Of a stretch of 64,000 nt of DNA, positions 30,001 to 38,857 are shown piece by piece. The notes under the pieces are model-generated. The model was not told the origin of the DNA. It ran no database searches and saw only the letters and a list, made by a program, of their open reading frames with translations. The translations under genes were made by a program, and so were the position numbers. Location: NCBI RefSeq assembly GCF_000390185.1, contig NZ_AQHR01000088.1, positions 124,001 to 188,000 of the forward strand. The letters run 5' to 3'. The DNA is from Lunatimonas lonarensis. GTDB lineage: Bacteria; Bacteroidota; Bacteroidia; Cytophagales; Cyclobacteriaceae. Each line of letters opens with the position of its first letter. The first letter of the stretch is position 1.

Positions 30001-30193
30001 CCGGGGCTTGGTCAACCCACCCATCGGGCTGACCGGCGAAGTGGATATCGTTCGCAGACCTGTGGCTAGTACGGGAGTATCTTTACGTGCGAACCTCTTG
30101 GGCTACATCATCATGGAGGCCTTCTACGCAGTACCTTGGCAGCGGGAGTGGACCGGAGGAGTTTTTGGGTTGAATTTCACCCCGGCGTGGTAG
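27095..30193 (+). CDS. Peptidase MA-like, TolB-propeller and Omp85-like barrel fusion
   Basis: A 1032-residue exported protein (hydrophobic signal residues 20-37, ending SYAQ). Residues about 55-280 form a gluzincin-type peptidase domain: HEMVH with His150, Glu151 and His154, then WLVEGMAEY with Glu180/Glu184 as probable third ligand. Residues about 290-570 are TolB/WD40-like propeller blades (YSPDARYMAFISE, SWSPNGRYMVMTG, TWSPDGNWIAFVSDR, YFLSNADGFRDLYEYS). Residues about 640-1032 look like an outer-membrane beta-barrel of the Omp85/BamA type (GTRFRFEAERYFG, LVRGFTGNSFVQNN, AVGNFEVRYPLSG, ending NFTPAW). The whole would place a periplasmic or surface peptidase on an outer-membrane barrel. 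Confidence 0.85.
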   Translation: MAREIRVSILASRRSLFRKCILFFLLFVSVGVDSYAQYFGRNKPRFKRNEARLLQSPNFNLYHYLENDSTAKRLVKWHEWWYKKHLEVLQDSLRARNPIIFYNHHADFQQTNTISGQISVGTGGVAESLKNRVIMPYNHTQAQTGHVVGHEMVHAMQFNMLSSDTLGVAAMRNLPLWLVEGMAEYMSLGREHSHTAMWMRDAIANDRFPTLRQMTSSFEFFPYRFGHAFWAYVTGIWGEEIIRPLFLNSAAFGYERALERVLGMTEEQFSKQWADQTRSYYEPFTQDTTEVTGIRWFHPENTGNINLSPVYSPDARYMAFISEKALFSIDIFLVDVRAGRIIRKLTSHLESMHVDDFNFIESVGTFSPDSRRFAYTVYSKGRNQLVIVDTRTGNTLEEIAMPGLEAFNYISWSPNGRYMVMTGLKEGQSDLYLYDFNRKQLSQLTDDHHSDIQATWSPDGNWIAFVSDRNTSTDSNGFSTKGFNICLLDVNSNEINVLDIFPGADNMNPQFSMDGNVIYFLSNADGFRDLYEYSIVRDEMYRLTSYFTGISGITNWSPALTVARDNGLMAYSLYRNGRYYIYRADPADFYAIYKNSDGKRVDKSAGTLPPTHSLPIERKADRLAAFDRNFSVDVEEISEQTFRPKFKLDYIGNTGEINMVGGSFATGLAGGVNALFSDILGNHQVFSAVSLNGEIFDIGLQGAYINRKNPINWGGLFSHVPYQSATSSMFLDTLTREGIQIPVVNSALDLIRTYETRVGGFGIYPLSRSLRLEGGLSVTHYHFRVDRVSNFFHRGILIGERRTREPSPPGFNIGQVNLAYVGDNTSFGTVGPLRGTRFRFEAERYFGATNFYTALADFRRYLRVAPVTFATRLYHYGRYGQDARQNLLPPLFIGQPTLVRGFTGNSFVQNNINQAGGFTINQLTGNKIAVGNFEVRYPLSGPERLSMLRSQILPTELSLFVDSGMAWDNRGLVNPPIGLTGEVDIVRRPVASTGVSLRANLLGYIIMEAFYAVPWQREWTGGVFGLNFTPAW

Positions 30194-30240
30194 ATGATCT
30201 CGAGCGAATCTCGAAGGTAGTTTTAAGCTATTGCTTTGTC

Positions 30241-30277
30241 AGGTGGACCGCTGCTTACGAGCGGTCCACCTTTCTTT
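30241..30277 (+). terminator. Terminator between convergent genes
   Basis: Perfect 12-bp stem (AGGTGGACCGCT and its complement) with a 7-base loop and TTTCTTT on the plus side, 47 bases after the barrel protein's stop. The minus gene ends at 30413, so it could serve both directions. Confidence 0.88.
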
Positions 30278-30412
30278 AAGGCAGTAGCACGGTAAAGTTA
30301 CTAAACAGGTCTCTGATATGTCTTCTGGAGCACCTCTTCAAAACGGCCCAGCGATCTCCGCCGATAAAACCCCTAACCAACAGACACAACGCACTATTTA
30401 TCATACCCAGAC

Positions 30413-32890
30413 TCAAAACCGACCTTTTGTCGCTTGATGTACAATCTTATGTATAACATCATCTATCTGATTTGCCGAAAGAATGATGTAGTCAATGAGC
30501 TCCTGCTTCACTTCATCCGGTTCACTGGTTAGATTTTTCAACAAATCGGCAAGCCCTAGAATATTCGCCACATGCCTGCGCAGCTCGTGGGATTGTTGCC
30601 AGGCTATCTCACGCAGGGTCTCGTTATGCTCCAAAATCCTTTCTTGGGTCTTTACCAATTTGGTAACATCCTGTAAAACCGCAATTATCCATACCTTCCC
30701 TCCCGAAATAAAGCTACTACTGCTGATACTTAAAAACACCTCCGTGCCAAATTTGGTCAATACGGGCAGGAAATCCTCGATACCAAAGTTGGGTACGTTA
30801 GGTAGACGTCTCGACAATGCTGAGGTTCCACCTTTCGGATATGTTTCCGGTATCAAAAAATCTATTGGTTTTCCGACCACCTCCTCTTTTGAATAGCCAA
30901 AAACACTCTCAAAATCCCTATTCGTATCAAGAACAACGAAGTCTTCGCTTAAAATTAAAAATGGGTGGGGAATTGCCTCAATGGTTCTCTGTAACTTTTG
31001 TTCGCTCTCCGATAATTTCAGCTCCTTCTCCCTAATTTCCGTCAATTCCCTAGATACAGCTATCACCTTATCGGTACCCAGTGGGCTTATGCGTGCGTGA
31101 TAAAATCGCTCCCTTCCATTCACTTCCAGCAGGTACTCCACTTCTGTTGTGGTACGCTTGGTCAAAGCGAGCTTGATCGAATTTACAAGACGCGTAGCTA
31201 TATCAAAAGGCAGTATTTCTGTAGTTTTTCTATTCAGGAACAAAGATGGATCAGTGTGCAAATCGTCAATCTCAGCCTTGAAATCCAAAAAGACACCCTC
31301 CGAATCGAGCACAAATAATAGATCGGGGATGCTGGCCAGCAATGCCTTTCTGTACTCTTCATTTCGTTTGGGCTCTGATATATCTTGGAGAGTTCCAAAC
31401 AAACCCGTGATCTCCTCGCTATTATAGCTTGCATTCCCTATCGCTCTTACCCAAATCAGGTTTCCTTTCGCCGTCCGTAGCTGTAATTCCAAATCAAATG
31501 AACGACCGGTCTCAAATGTTGCTTTCAGCGCATTTTCCAAAACAGATCTGCTCTCAGGAACGTAAAACCGAAGCGCCTCTTCGATCGAAGGAGAAAAACC
31601 AGGAGGCATTTCGTGGATGCAACAAACCATATCCGACCAAAAACCCTCTTTTGTCAATCGATTAAACTCCCAACCTCCCACTTTAGCTACCTTATTGGTA
31701 TGCGCTAAAAAATCCCTTGCTTTTTCCAGCTGCTTCTTCGCCAGGACTTTGTCGGTAACATCTCGAATGATTCCGTCGATTCGAACTGCACGACCTGATC
31801 CATCAGCTATCTTTGTGGCCTTACAGGACACCCATCTTATCAGCCCTTTTCCATCTATCACACGGAATTCTTCTTCAAATTGGCCTACCTTTTGGACGCT
31901 GTTGAATAAAGCAGGAACCACTTCCTTGTCTTCATCAAAAATCCGCTTCTCCAACCATCCACTATCTGCCATGCTTTCATCGACTGAAAGTCCGAACATA
32001 ACTTGTACCGAGGGCGTCACAAATAGCATCTTCCGCTCTGGAAGACTTATCGACCAAACTACATCCGACATACCATTAAGGATACTTTCAAGTTTTCGTG
32101 AGGTGGAATCTAGCTCCCTTTTGGATTCCTCTAGTTCCTCGCATCTCCGTTTATCCTGCGAAATATCCCGTAAAAAAACAGTCAATCCCTCACCTGATGG
32201 ATAGGCCGAAGCCTGGTACCAAGTACATAAACTCTTGTTTAAATACTCAAAGCTCGCAAACCGTTTTTCCTCCAGTACCTTTTTTAGCTTTACCACTTCT
32301 GAATTATCGGAGGATCCAACCAAAATGGAACCAATGGAGCTTCCAAGCACCTGGGTTCCAATTTTTCCGAATTGCTCACGTGCCAAATTATTTGCCTCAA
32401 TCACTCTTAAATTTGCATCCAACTGGAAATAGGCATCTGGAATCTCGTTTAGGATTGTCTCAACTTTTTCCGCAAACTCCTTTACCTGAATGGCCGCCTT
32501 CTCGGCTTCTGTAATATCGAAACCTACGCATAATATGCCTACCGGATTTCCATCCGCTCCTTTGAAAATGGAAAATTCCCATTGCGTCCACAAAAAAACA
32601 TCCCCTGAAGGCCCAGGTTTCCTCACACAGACAGTGGAAAACTCCTCGTTGGTAAAACACCTAAAAGCCGCCTGTTTACATTTTTCGAAATCATCGGGGT
32701 GAACAGTAAGCTGGAATGGTTTACCAATAAAGTCTTTATCTATCGATGAGTATTTTTGCTGAAACAATTCATTCCCAAAAAGATAGTTCCCGTCAAAATC
32801 AATTACTACCAGCAAAAAAGTTTTTGACTTTTGCAAATAATCCGGAATCTGCAATCCAACCCCTCCTTTTTCCATCCTAGTTACCGCCAA
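30413..32890 (-). CDS. Multi-PAS protein ending at phosphoacceptor domain
   Basis: An 825-residue soluble protein of about six PAS/PAC modules (residues 15-760; PAC ends such as VGFDITEAEK, FLRDISQDKR, IIRDVTDKV, TLQDISEPK, VSRELTEIRE, VLQDVTKLVK). It ends with a short four-helix dimerisation-like segment containing His768 in QSHELRRH and stops 57 residues later. No HATPase_c domain is encoded here or in another frame before the terminator at 30241. It may be phosphorylated in trans, act as a dominant sensor, or be the sensory half of a split kinase. A candidate promoter lies 330 bases upstream. Confidence 0.85.
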   Translation of the reverse strand: MAVTRMEKGGVGLQIPDYLQKSKTFLLVVIDFDGNYLFGNELFQQKYSSIDKDFIGKPFQLTVHPDDFEKCKQAAFRCFTNEEFSTVCVRKPGPSGDVFLWTQWEFSIFKGADGNPVGILCVGFDITEAEKAAIQVKEFAEKVETILNEIPDAYFQLDANLRVIEANNLAREQFGKIGTQVLGSSIGSILVGSSDNSEVVKLKKVLEEKRFASFEYLNKSLCTWYQASAYPSGEGLTVFLRDISQDKRRCEELEESKRELDSTSRKLESILNGMSDVVWSISLPERKMLFVTPSVQVMFGLSVDESMADSGWLEKRIFDEDKEVVPALFNSVQKVGQFEEEFRVIDGKGLIRWVSCKATKIADGSGRAVRIDGIIRDVTDKVLAKKQLEKARDFLAHTNKVAKVGGWEFNRLTKEGFWSDMVCCIHEMPPGFSPSIEEALRFYVPESRSVLENALKATFETGRSFDLELQLRTAKGNLIWVRAIGNASYNSEEITGLFGTLQDISEPKRNEEYRKALLASIPDLLFVLDSEGVFLDFKAEIDDLHTDPSLFLNRKTTEILPFDIATRLVNSIKLALTKRTTTEVEYLLEVNGRERFYHARISPLGTDKVIAVSRELTEIREKELKLSESEQKLQRTIEAIPHPFLILSEDFVVLDTNRDFESVFGYSKEEVVGKPIDFLIPETYPKGGTSALSRRLPNVPNFGIEDFLPVLTKFGTEVFLSISSSSFISGGKVWIIAVLQDVTKLVKTQERILEHNETLREIAWQQSHELRRHVANILGLADLLKNLTSEPDEVKQELIDYIILSANQIDDVIHKIVHQATKGRF

Positions 32891-33422
32891 TTATTAAACC
32901 ACAAATAATGGCCGTAGGTATTTGAAGCTCCGATTTTACCGATCCATATCACTCAAATCAGCTCTCAAAACAATTAGGTTTGATGCTTGGATCCAACTAT
33001 TGGCTAAATTCGTAAGACAGCCCTCCAATGGAAAGGTAAAACCTACAATTAACCCCCAATCTTCCTGACAGATCTTTCGATAAAAACGCTAATCCAACTT
33101 CAAGATATACGCCTTATCTCACAACGCCGCTTTAAGTATCCGGCCAAATCTTCGCATATACCTTTTTGTTCTCTACAACGACCGTCGAACAGTTTGAAAA
33201 AACCGTACCCAAGTACACAAAAATATAACTTTTTCACCTTGTGTCAACACTATCCACCATTAAAGTAATAGAGAAATATCGGGTTTTACTTGGACAGCCC
33301 GCTATGGTATAGCCGGTATCACGGGTTATGTAAACATCCCGATGCGTGTCATCTGCGTAGTATTCGATTTATTCATTTGGCATATTGCCCACTTGATCAG
33401 AAATTTAGATCTTATCCTACTT
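32891..33422. other. 532-base gap upstream of PAS protein
   Basis: No convincing gene on either strand; the 66-codon plus frame at 33290 has no features. The region holds the upstream region of the PAS gene, including the promoter candidate at 33218-33248. Confidence 0.5.
33218..33248 (-). promoter_or_regulatory. Bacteroidota-type promoter candidate
   Basis: Minus strand: -7 element TATTTTTG (33225-33218) matches TAnnTTTG exactly, and GTTG lies 19 bases upstream (33248-33245), the usual -33 spacing. It would give the PAS protein a leader of about 320 bases or start a small RNA. Confidence 0.4.
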
Positions 33423-34517
33423 TCAGTCGTAAAAATCCATTGGAACCTCATCGGGATATAGCCTACCGATTTCCGCTCGGGATTTGGTAGATGGACATCC
33501 CTTGCTCGGCTTATCTCGTTCACGGATGGCTTGGTCGGTGGCGGCCTTGGCGATGCGGGTGGCCTTGATACCGTCCTCCGCAGTAGGAAGCTCTCCGGGG
33601 GTGCCGTTCTGCAATGCCTTGAGCAGCTCCATATACATCCCCGTAAAACTCTTCTCCGGATGCCACGGCAGGTACTGGGTACCGTGGGAATTGCGAACCT
33701 CAAACGAATGCTCCTCCCGGTTATACCTAATTACCCCATCGGTGCCGATCAGCTCATATTGAAAATGGGGTCGGGGTTCCTTTGATGTTGTGTTATAGGA
33801 AAAACTCACCTCCACCATGGTATGGGCACCACATTCGTGGGCCATGTGGAGGTAGACATGGTCGGGGGCTTCATAGTTGTCCAACCAAACGCCAATACCA
33901 TGCTGCCAGGCCACTTCAGAGCCAAGCCACCACCGGGCAAGGTCAATCTGATGAACCCCACAGTCCACCATAGGTCCTCCTTCCAGCATTCTTCCCACCC
34001 GAAGTGCACTGTCCACACGCTCTCCCTTTTCATTCCAGTGCCACTTGCCATGGAGATGCCAGTTGTAAACGAGCCTCAGCAGACGCACCTCTCCGATGGC
34101 CTTTTCACGCACAAGCCTATGGATATCTTTGGCACTTTGACTGAATCGGTAGTTGAAACCCGTAAACAGCATGCACCCGGCCTCTTCCATCACCCGCTTC
34201 ATTTCCAGCATCTCCTCCTCATCCATACCGAGTGGCTTTTCACACAGAACGTGCTTGCGGTGCTTGGCAGCATCCATCACATTCTTGTAATGAATCGGAG
34301 CGGGCGTGCAAATCACTACGGCATCGATGTCGGATGTAAAAAAATCCTCCTCCGTCGGGTACGCATGGGGAACATGAAATCGGTGCTGTAAATGTACCGC
34401 CCTGGAGAAATCATTATCGTAAAGGGCATATACTTGCAATCCTGAAACCTGCTGAATGGCTGGTATATGGCCAAACTCTGCAATCATGCCACAACCAATA
34501 ATCCCGATCTTCATCAT
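33423..34517 (-). CDS. Gfo/Idh/MocA-family oxidoreductase
   Basis: A 364-residue NAD(P)-dependent sugar oxidoreductase without a signal peptide. The Rossmann fold is seen in IGIIGCGMIAEFGH (residues 3-16) and the family EKP motif in HVLCEKPLGM near residue 93. GGPMVDCGVHQIDLARWW near 180 carries the conserved Asp/His pair. Typical substrates are inositols, glucose derivatives or 3-keto sugars. The C-terminal 20 residues are polar and unusual but in frame. The gene stands 114 bases after YceI on the same strand. Confidence 0.92.
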   Translation of the reverse strand: MMKIGIIGCGMIAEFGHIPAIQQVSGLQVYALYDNDFSRAVHLQHRFHVPHAYPTEEDFFTSDIDAVVICTPAPIHYKNVMDAAKHRKHVLCEKPLGMDEEEMLEMKRVMEEAGCMLFTGFNYRFSQSAKDIHRLVREKAIGEVRLLRLVYNWHLHGKWHWNEKGERVDSALRVGRMLEGGPMVDCGVHQIDLARWWLGSEVAWQHGIGVWLDNYEAPDHVYLHMAHECGAHTMVEVSFSYNTTSKEPRPHFQYELIGTDGVIRYNREEHSFEVRNSHGTQYLPWHPEKSFTGMYMELLKALQNGTPGELPTAEDGIKATRIAKAATDQAIRERDKPSKGCPSTKSRAEIGRLYPDEVPMDFYD

Positions 34518-34630
34518 ATATGCTGTTGGTAAAAGTGAATCCTATCCTCTGAATACGTATTCAAAAACAAAATGTTAGCGTGTCTATCCAACAATCACAA
34601 AGGGTTCAAGCCGCTTGTTGACTTGCGGTT

Positions 34631-35149
34631 TCAAAACTCCACTGTTACGGTAACCTCATCTGCCAATACCAAGCTTTTCTCCCCCAATCCATACTCCAGC
34701 CGGTCAATGACAAATTCACCCTTGAATTTGCGCTGTCTACCTGACTGGATTAGTGTAAACTGTATTTCCACCTCTTTGATCACGTCCCGTATCTGCAAAT
34801 CGAACACGCCGATAAATGCATTTCTACCATTTGATCGAAATCCCTTGGAGTCCAGCCGGATTACCGGATACGCATTGGTGTGGAAATACTGCCGCCCCAA
34901 CAAATGCTTATCCCGCAGCCGGATACCAGTGTCGATGCTTGCGGGATTTGCAGTCCCTCGGATGCTCGATGCAGAGAGACGCTTGGGGTCAAAATCCACC
35001 GTCACCTCCCAATCAGCAAAGCTTCCATCTACGACTATCCCTGCATTTTTGACCTTAAACCGAATGGGCTGATCGGGCTGGATGGATTGGGCCCACAACA
35101 AAGCGGGGCAAGCAGATACGAGCAGCAATAAAAGCAACTTCTTCCTCAT
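34631..35149 (-). CDS. YceI-family periplasmic protein
   Basis: A 172-residue protein with a signal peptide (residues 4-20, ending LWAQ). It matches YceI, a lipocalin-like fold binding long isoprenoids or lipids (RFKVKNAGIVVDGSFADWE, FDPKRLSASSIRGTANPASI, RDKHLLGRQYFHT, PVIRLDSKGF). Its ATG overlaps the TGA of the dihaem cytochrome gene (ATGA at 35149-35146), so translation is probably coupled. A partnership in quinone or electron transfer is plausible because YceI and cytochromes often pair. Confidence 0.92.
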   Translation of the reverse strand: MRKKLLLLLLVSACPALLWAQSIQPDQPIRFKVKNAGIVVDGSFADWEVTVDFDPKRLSASSIRGTANPASIDTGIRLRDKHLLGRQYFHTNAYPVIRLDSKGFRSNGRNAFIGVFDLQIRDVIKEVEIQFTLIQSGRQRKFKGEFVIDRLEYGLGEKSLVLADEVTVTVEF

Positions 35150-36693
35150 AAGGTCAGCAGATAAGCAATCAACGCCATTTTATCAGACTCGGGTAGATCC
35201 AGCCCAAACTCATGCCCCTTTACTGCTTTCGTTTCCACATTATGAGGCTTGAAAGCGGTGGGAACATAGTCTTCCTGAAGGCGCCGAGCATCGAAAAGAT
35301 CCTCCAACCTAGCCAAGGAGGCATCGTGCAAAAATGGCCCCCTGTACCATAATCCCAGCAGGGAGGGCACTTTGTAATAACCGGTGCCTCTTCTTGTATG
35401 CATCGTGTACCCGGGATCTGTGCCCACAGAGATATCAAAGATATCGTAGGAGTCGTAATGACTGTCCGGTATGTCAAATCCGTCCGCGGGGGTAAGCTTA
35501 TTGTTGGTGAACAAAGGCGGCGTATGGCAGGTCACACACCCCTGCTCGGCAAAAATGATTTTGCCCCGTTCACTGATTTCTGACGGCTTGTTCGGGTTTT
35601 CCGGAGCTTGGAGGGAATAGACGTACTTGGCGATCGCATATAGCTGCGCATCTGAATGCCTGTCGTAGGTGCCAGGAAAGAAGATAGGATCCCCGCTGTT
35701 TAGCCGTTCTCTTGTCAAACCCAGTGGATTATAATCACCGTAAAAATTCAGAAAATCCAACGCCTGATTCATTGCGATGTAACGCATAAGGTCTTCTATA
35801 CTCCGATGCTGCCCCAAACCGCCATGATCCAGGTACTTCCTATCCTTTACGCCAATTAAATTGGGGGCTTGTGGCGGAAACAAAATACTGGTTCCCTGCC
35901 TGCCAAAAGCCCCTTCCGGTACGGCCTTGTATGCTTGAATGATTTGCTCCCGGCCACTTTCGATCAGCTTGCCATGGGGATCCCCCTCGGCAAAAGGGCT
36001 TCCAAACAAAAAACTGGTTATTCCCTGCACACCCCTCTCAGATACGCCATCACTTTCCAGTGCAAAAGCAAATGCCTTGTCTCCAGGCCAATTACCCTGT
36101 GCCCCCTTTAGCAGCGACCCGTCATCCATCACCCGGGTATGGCACATGCCACAGGAAAGATTACCCAGGTAAACCTTCCCTTTTCCGGCTACCACCCATT
36201 TGGCAAAAGGCATTATACCTTCGGAAGTGACAGGCATGGCAGTAGCCTCAAAAAACTCCCTATTCCGCACATGTTGGGTATTGATGACCGCTCCCAGCGT
36301 GTCGATGGGGTAATCAAAAAGCAGCTCGCCAGCCTGTACCCAATCCTCCTCTGTCACCAGCTGCGCCTCGTCAAAAACTACCTCAGCCTCCTGTTCATGC
36401 AGCCACTCCCAATACCCATCCGGTTCATGATCGGGATGATACACCGGGTAGGTCCTGTAGATAACCCGCTCGGGAAGCTTGTAATAAAACTGCTCCGAGA
36501 CTGGCTCGGCAGAAAAGGCAGGATTTGCATGGGGAAGCTCCCATTCCTTCATGGCTTCATCTGTCCAAACCCTTGGAATATGATCCACCATCCAACGGAA
36601 ATCGAAAAGATTCTTCGGGCCAAAAGCAAATGCGGGTAGGAGCAGTACAAGCAAAATCCATCCCAAACTGAAGTAACAAAACCTTATTTTCAT
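35146..36693 (-). CDS. Dihaem cytochrome c (peroxidase-like) protein
   Basis: A 515-residue exported protein (signal residues 6-24). Two covalent haem c sites are present: CGMCH near residue 178 and CVTCH near 384. Surrounding segments (GKVYLGNLSCGMCHTRVMDDG, SERGKIIFAEQGCVTCHTPP, LTPADGFDIPD, RGTGYYKVPSLLGLWYRGPF with HDAS) resemble dihaem peroxidase/oxidoreductase proteins such as MauG or RoxA relatives. The last residues are MALIAYLLTL. Translationally coupled to YceI downstream. The electron acceptor or oxidised substrate is unknown. Confidence 0.87.
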   Translation of the reverse strand: MKIRFCYFSLGWILLVLLLPAFAFGPKNLFDFRWMVDHIPRVWTDEAMKEWELPHANPAFSAEPVSEQFYYKLPERVIYRTYPVYHPDHEPDGYWEWLHEQEAEVVFDEAQLVTEEDWVQAGELLFDYPIDTLGAVINTQHVRNREFFEATAMPVTSEGIMPFAKWVVAGKGKVYLGNLSCGMCHTRVMDDGSLLKGAQGNWPGDKAFAFALESDGVSERGVQGITSFLFGSPFAEGDPHGKLIESGREQIIQAYKAVPEGAFGRQGTSILFPPQAPNLIGVKDRKYLDHGGLGQHRSIEDLMRYIAMNQALDFLNFYGDYNPLGLTRERLNSGDPIFFPGTYDRHSDAQLYAIAKYVYSLQAPENPNKPSEISERGKIIFAEQGCVTCHTPPLFTNNKLTPADGFDIPDSHYDSYDIFDISVGTDPGYTMHTRRGTGYYKVPSLLGLWYRGPFLHDASLARLEDLFDARRLQEDYVPTAFKPHNVETKAVKGHEFGLDLPESDKMALIAYLLTL

Positions 36694-36763
36694 TTTTTAA
36701 CGCATGTAAAAATACACTGGTACAATTTATCGGAAAAAGGCAGAAAATCAATGCCTAAAATCC

Positions 36764-37480
36764 TCAATTCCCCAAAAAGGCTGTGAGTACCTCGCTTCGC
36801 TGAAGGATGGGGAGTTCCTGCCACCAATCTTCTACCGGCCGAACCTGACTGATTTTGCCTTGCTCCATGGTAGCCACTGCTGTGGCAAGGTCTCGAATCA
36901 GCCCGTTGTGATGGGTAACCAACAAAACACCCGTTCCCTGCAGGGCAAGTTCGCGTAGCTGCTCAATGGCCTTTAACACAGTCGCTGCATCCATCCCGTC
37001 AAAGGGCTCGTCCAGTACCAGGTACATCGGACGATGGACCAACGCCGCGGCAAAGGACACTTTTTTCTTCATGCCCTTGGAATAATCGGCGATTTTCTTT
37101 CGCCCGGTGGGTAGATCAAAAAACTCCACCAGCTCCGTGGCCCTTCGCTGACTTTCCGTCTTATCGAATCCATAAAGCCTGCCTACAAACTCCAGGTACT
37201 TCCACCCACTGAACCCCTCCACATAAATCGGCTGGTCAAAGACAAAACCTACCCGCCTCAACATCCTGTGATACCGGATGCCAATGGGTACCTCGTCGAT
37301 GAGTACCGTACCGGTATCTACCGGAATCAAGCCGGCAATCGCCTGTATCAGGGTACTCTTTCCGCAACCATTTTTACCAACTAAGGCCACTACCTCGCCT
37401 GGGGAGACACTAAGATCCAATCCTTCCAACACCCGTTGTTTGCCAAAATTCTTACCAAGTTTTCTCACCGATATCATCAT
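36764..37480 (-). CDS. ABC transporter ATP-binding protein
   Basis: A 238-residue nucleotide-binding subunit. Walker A is GKNGCGKST near residue 37, Q-loop FDQP near 77, signature YSKGMKKKV near 133 and Walker B LVLDEPF near 154, followed by the His switch VTHHNG. The sequence looks like the export-type CcmA/YadG group. It overlaps the upstream membrane gene by 29 bases. The set of three genes forms one small operon. Confidence 0.93.
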   Translation of the reverse strand: MMISVRKLGKNFGKQRVLEGLDLSVSPGEVVALVGKNGCGKSTLIQAIAGLIPVDTGTVLIDEVPIGIRYHRMLRRVGFVFDQPIYVEGFSGWKYLEFVGRLYGFDKTESQRRATELVEFFDLPTGRKKIADYSKGMKKKVSFAAALVHRPMYLVLDEPFDGMDAATVLKAIEQLRELALQGTGVLLVTHHNGLIRDLATAVATMEQGKISQVRPVEDWWQELPILQRSEVLTAFLGN

Positions 37481-38081
37481 CCACCATTGATTTTTTTATA
37501 CGAGCCGCCAGTTGCATAGGCAGAAAATACCATAAGCTAAGTAGCGCCAACCCTAGGATCAAGCATCTGCCGACCTGTTCAAAACCGACCCACAACCAGA
37601 ATAAACATCCCAAACACATCACTATCACCCCTGCCAAAAGCGCCCAAATACTTCGAAGCACCTCGGGCCGTCCACTGTAAAAACTATAAGCAGCCAATGA
37701 TTGCGTATAAATCAGGACCCAAAGTATCGATCCGTTATAGAACATCGTCTGGGGAAACACCATCCCGAAAGAAAAGGCGGGGTTCAGGACAAGGAGTACG
37801 ACAACGCCAATGAAATTCAACCCATTGAGCACGATAAATACAAAGGCATCCAGCTGGCGTACGATACCCAAAAAATTGCTTCCGTATAGACGATAGTTCG
37901 CATACACTCCCTCCGTAGGAAAATATGCCTCCAAGATTGCTTTCATCATTAGTCCAAGCACCACGATCACCGGCACATACGGGTTTACCAAGTAGCACGG
38001 TAAGGCCACCAACCCAACCAGCAGTGACTTCAACAGAAATCCTTCGGATATACTCATGGCCGATAACAATCTAAACATCAT
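37452..38081 (-). CDS. Integral membrane protein of ABC operon (permease-like)
   Basis: A 209-residue protein with five or six hydrophobic segments (residues about 13-48, 75-100, 103-130, 140-175, 180-195). I recognise no family. Position between another membrane protein and the ATPase, with 6 and -29 base spacings, points to a transporter subunit. Confidence 0.75.
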   Translation of the reverse strand: MMFRLLSAMSISEGFLLKSLLVGLVALPCYLVNPYVPVIVVLGLMMKAILEAYFPTEGVYANYRLYGSNFLGIVRQLDAFVFIVLNGLNFIGVVVLLVLNPAFSFGMVFPQTMFYNGSILWVLIYTQSLAAYSFYSGRPEVLRSIWALLAGVIVMCLGCLFWLWVGFEQVGRCLILGLALLSLWYFLPMQLAARIKKSMVDDDIGEKTW

Positions 38082-38087
38082 TGCCTC

Positions 38088-38780
38088 CTAAAAAAATTGG
38101 TTGAAATCATTGAATTCCCGGATAAAGGGCTTTCGGGTTTGGGCAATACCGCCAAGGACAAAAAACGAAAAAATTCCGCAAGCTAATATGAACGCTGTAC
38201 CTCCAAACAAGAGACCATAGTTCTCTAGATACCAGCCATCTGCACGCTGTTGAAAGGCAGCCTGCGCAATACTATCATCGAAATTATAAGGGAAAAACCG
38301 GGTGTTTGCAAAACAAAATGGAAGGAAAAAAAAGTAGCCATACCGATAAATGATCCGTATCCACTTAATCCGCAAACTTGGCTCCAGCATAGCGGTATCA
38401 CAAGCTATAAACGCTGCATAAAAAAGAATCAGCAAGGAAACATCACGCACGGGATGTAAAGCGTGAATACCCAAGATCACGCCAAAAAAACCCAACAGAA
38501 ACATACCGAGGCCCCCGAGTCCTGCCAACAAAACCAAGGCCCTTCGTTTGATCGGATCCGCACCCTGTGGAAACAGGTGGATGGGATCCAAATAGGCATG
38601 GCCATGGAATTTCGCCATACTAAACAACACCAAACAAATCAGAAAAGCTGAATAAAGGTACAGGTAGCTGAAGTCTTCCCAAAGACGATAGAGAAAAAAC
38701 ACAACGATAAGCGAGAAGGGAAGTATAAAAGGAACCACCCAACCAAAAACCGAAAGTTTGGTGGGCAGCGAGAGCTGCAT
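38088..38780 (-). CDS. Integral membrane protein of ABC operon (second permease-like)
   Basis: About 230 residues from an ATG at 38780; an in-frame ATG at 38864 is less likely because it would start inside the hairpin at 38858-38886. Hydrophobic segments lie near residues 8-30, 38-58, 85-105, 115-135, 140-165 and 200-225. It is the first gene of the three-gene ABC operon. No named family seen; the substrate is unknown. Confidence 0.75.
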   Translation of the reverse strand: MQLSLPTKLSVFGWVVPFILPFSLIVVFFLYRLWEDFSYLYLYSAFLICLVLFSMAKFHGHAYLDPIHLFPQGADPIKRRALVLLAGLGGLGMFLLGFFGVILGIHALHPVRDVSLLILFYAAFIACDTAMLEPSLRIKWIRIIYRYGYFFFLPFCFANTRFFPYNFDDSIAQAAFQQRADGWYLENYGLLFGGTAFILACGIFSFFVLGGIAQTRKPFIREFNDFNQFF

Positions 38781-38857
38781 GGTGAAAAGCTGCTTGACTA
38801 TACAAATATAGAGAGGGTGGATCATTTCCTGCGGATTATGAACCCCCAAAATACGCT

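Noticed and set aside
33290-33490. 66-codon plus frame before the Gfo/Idh/MocA gene
   Set aside because: Overlaps the coding end of the oxidoreductase and has no recognisable features.
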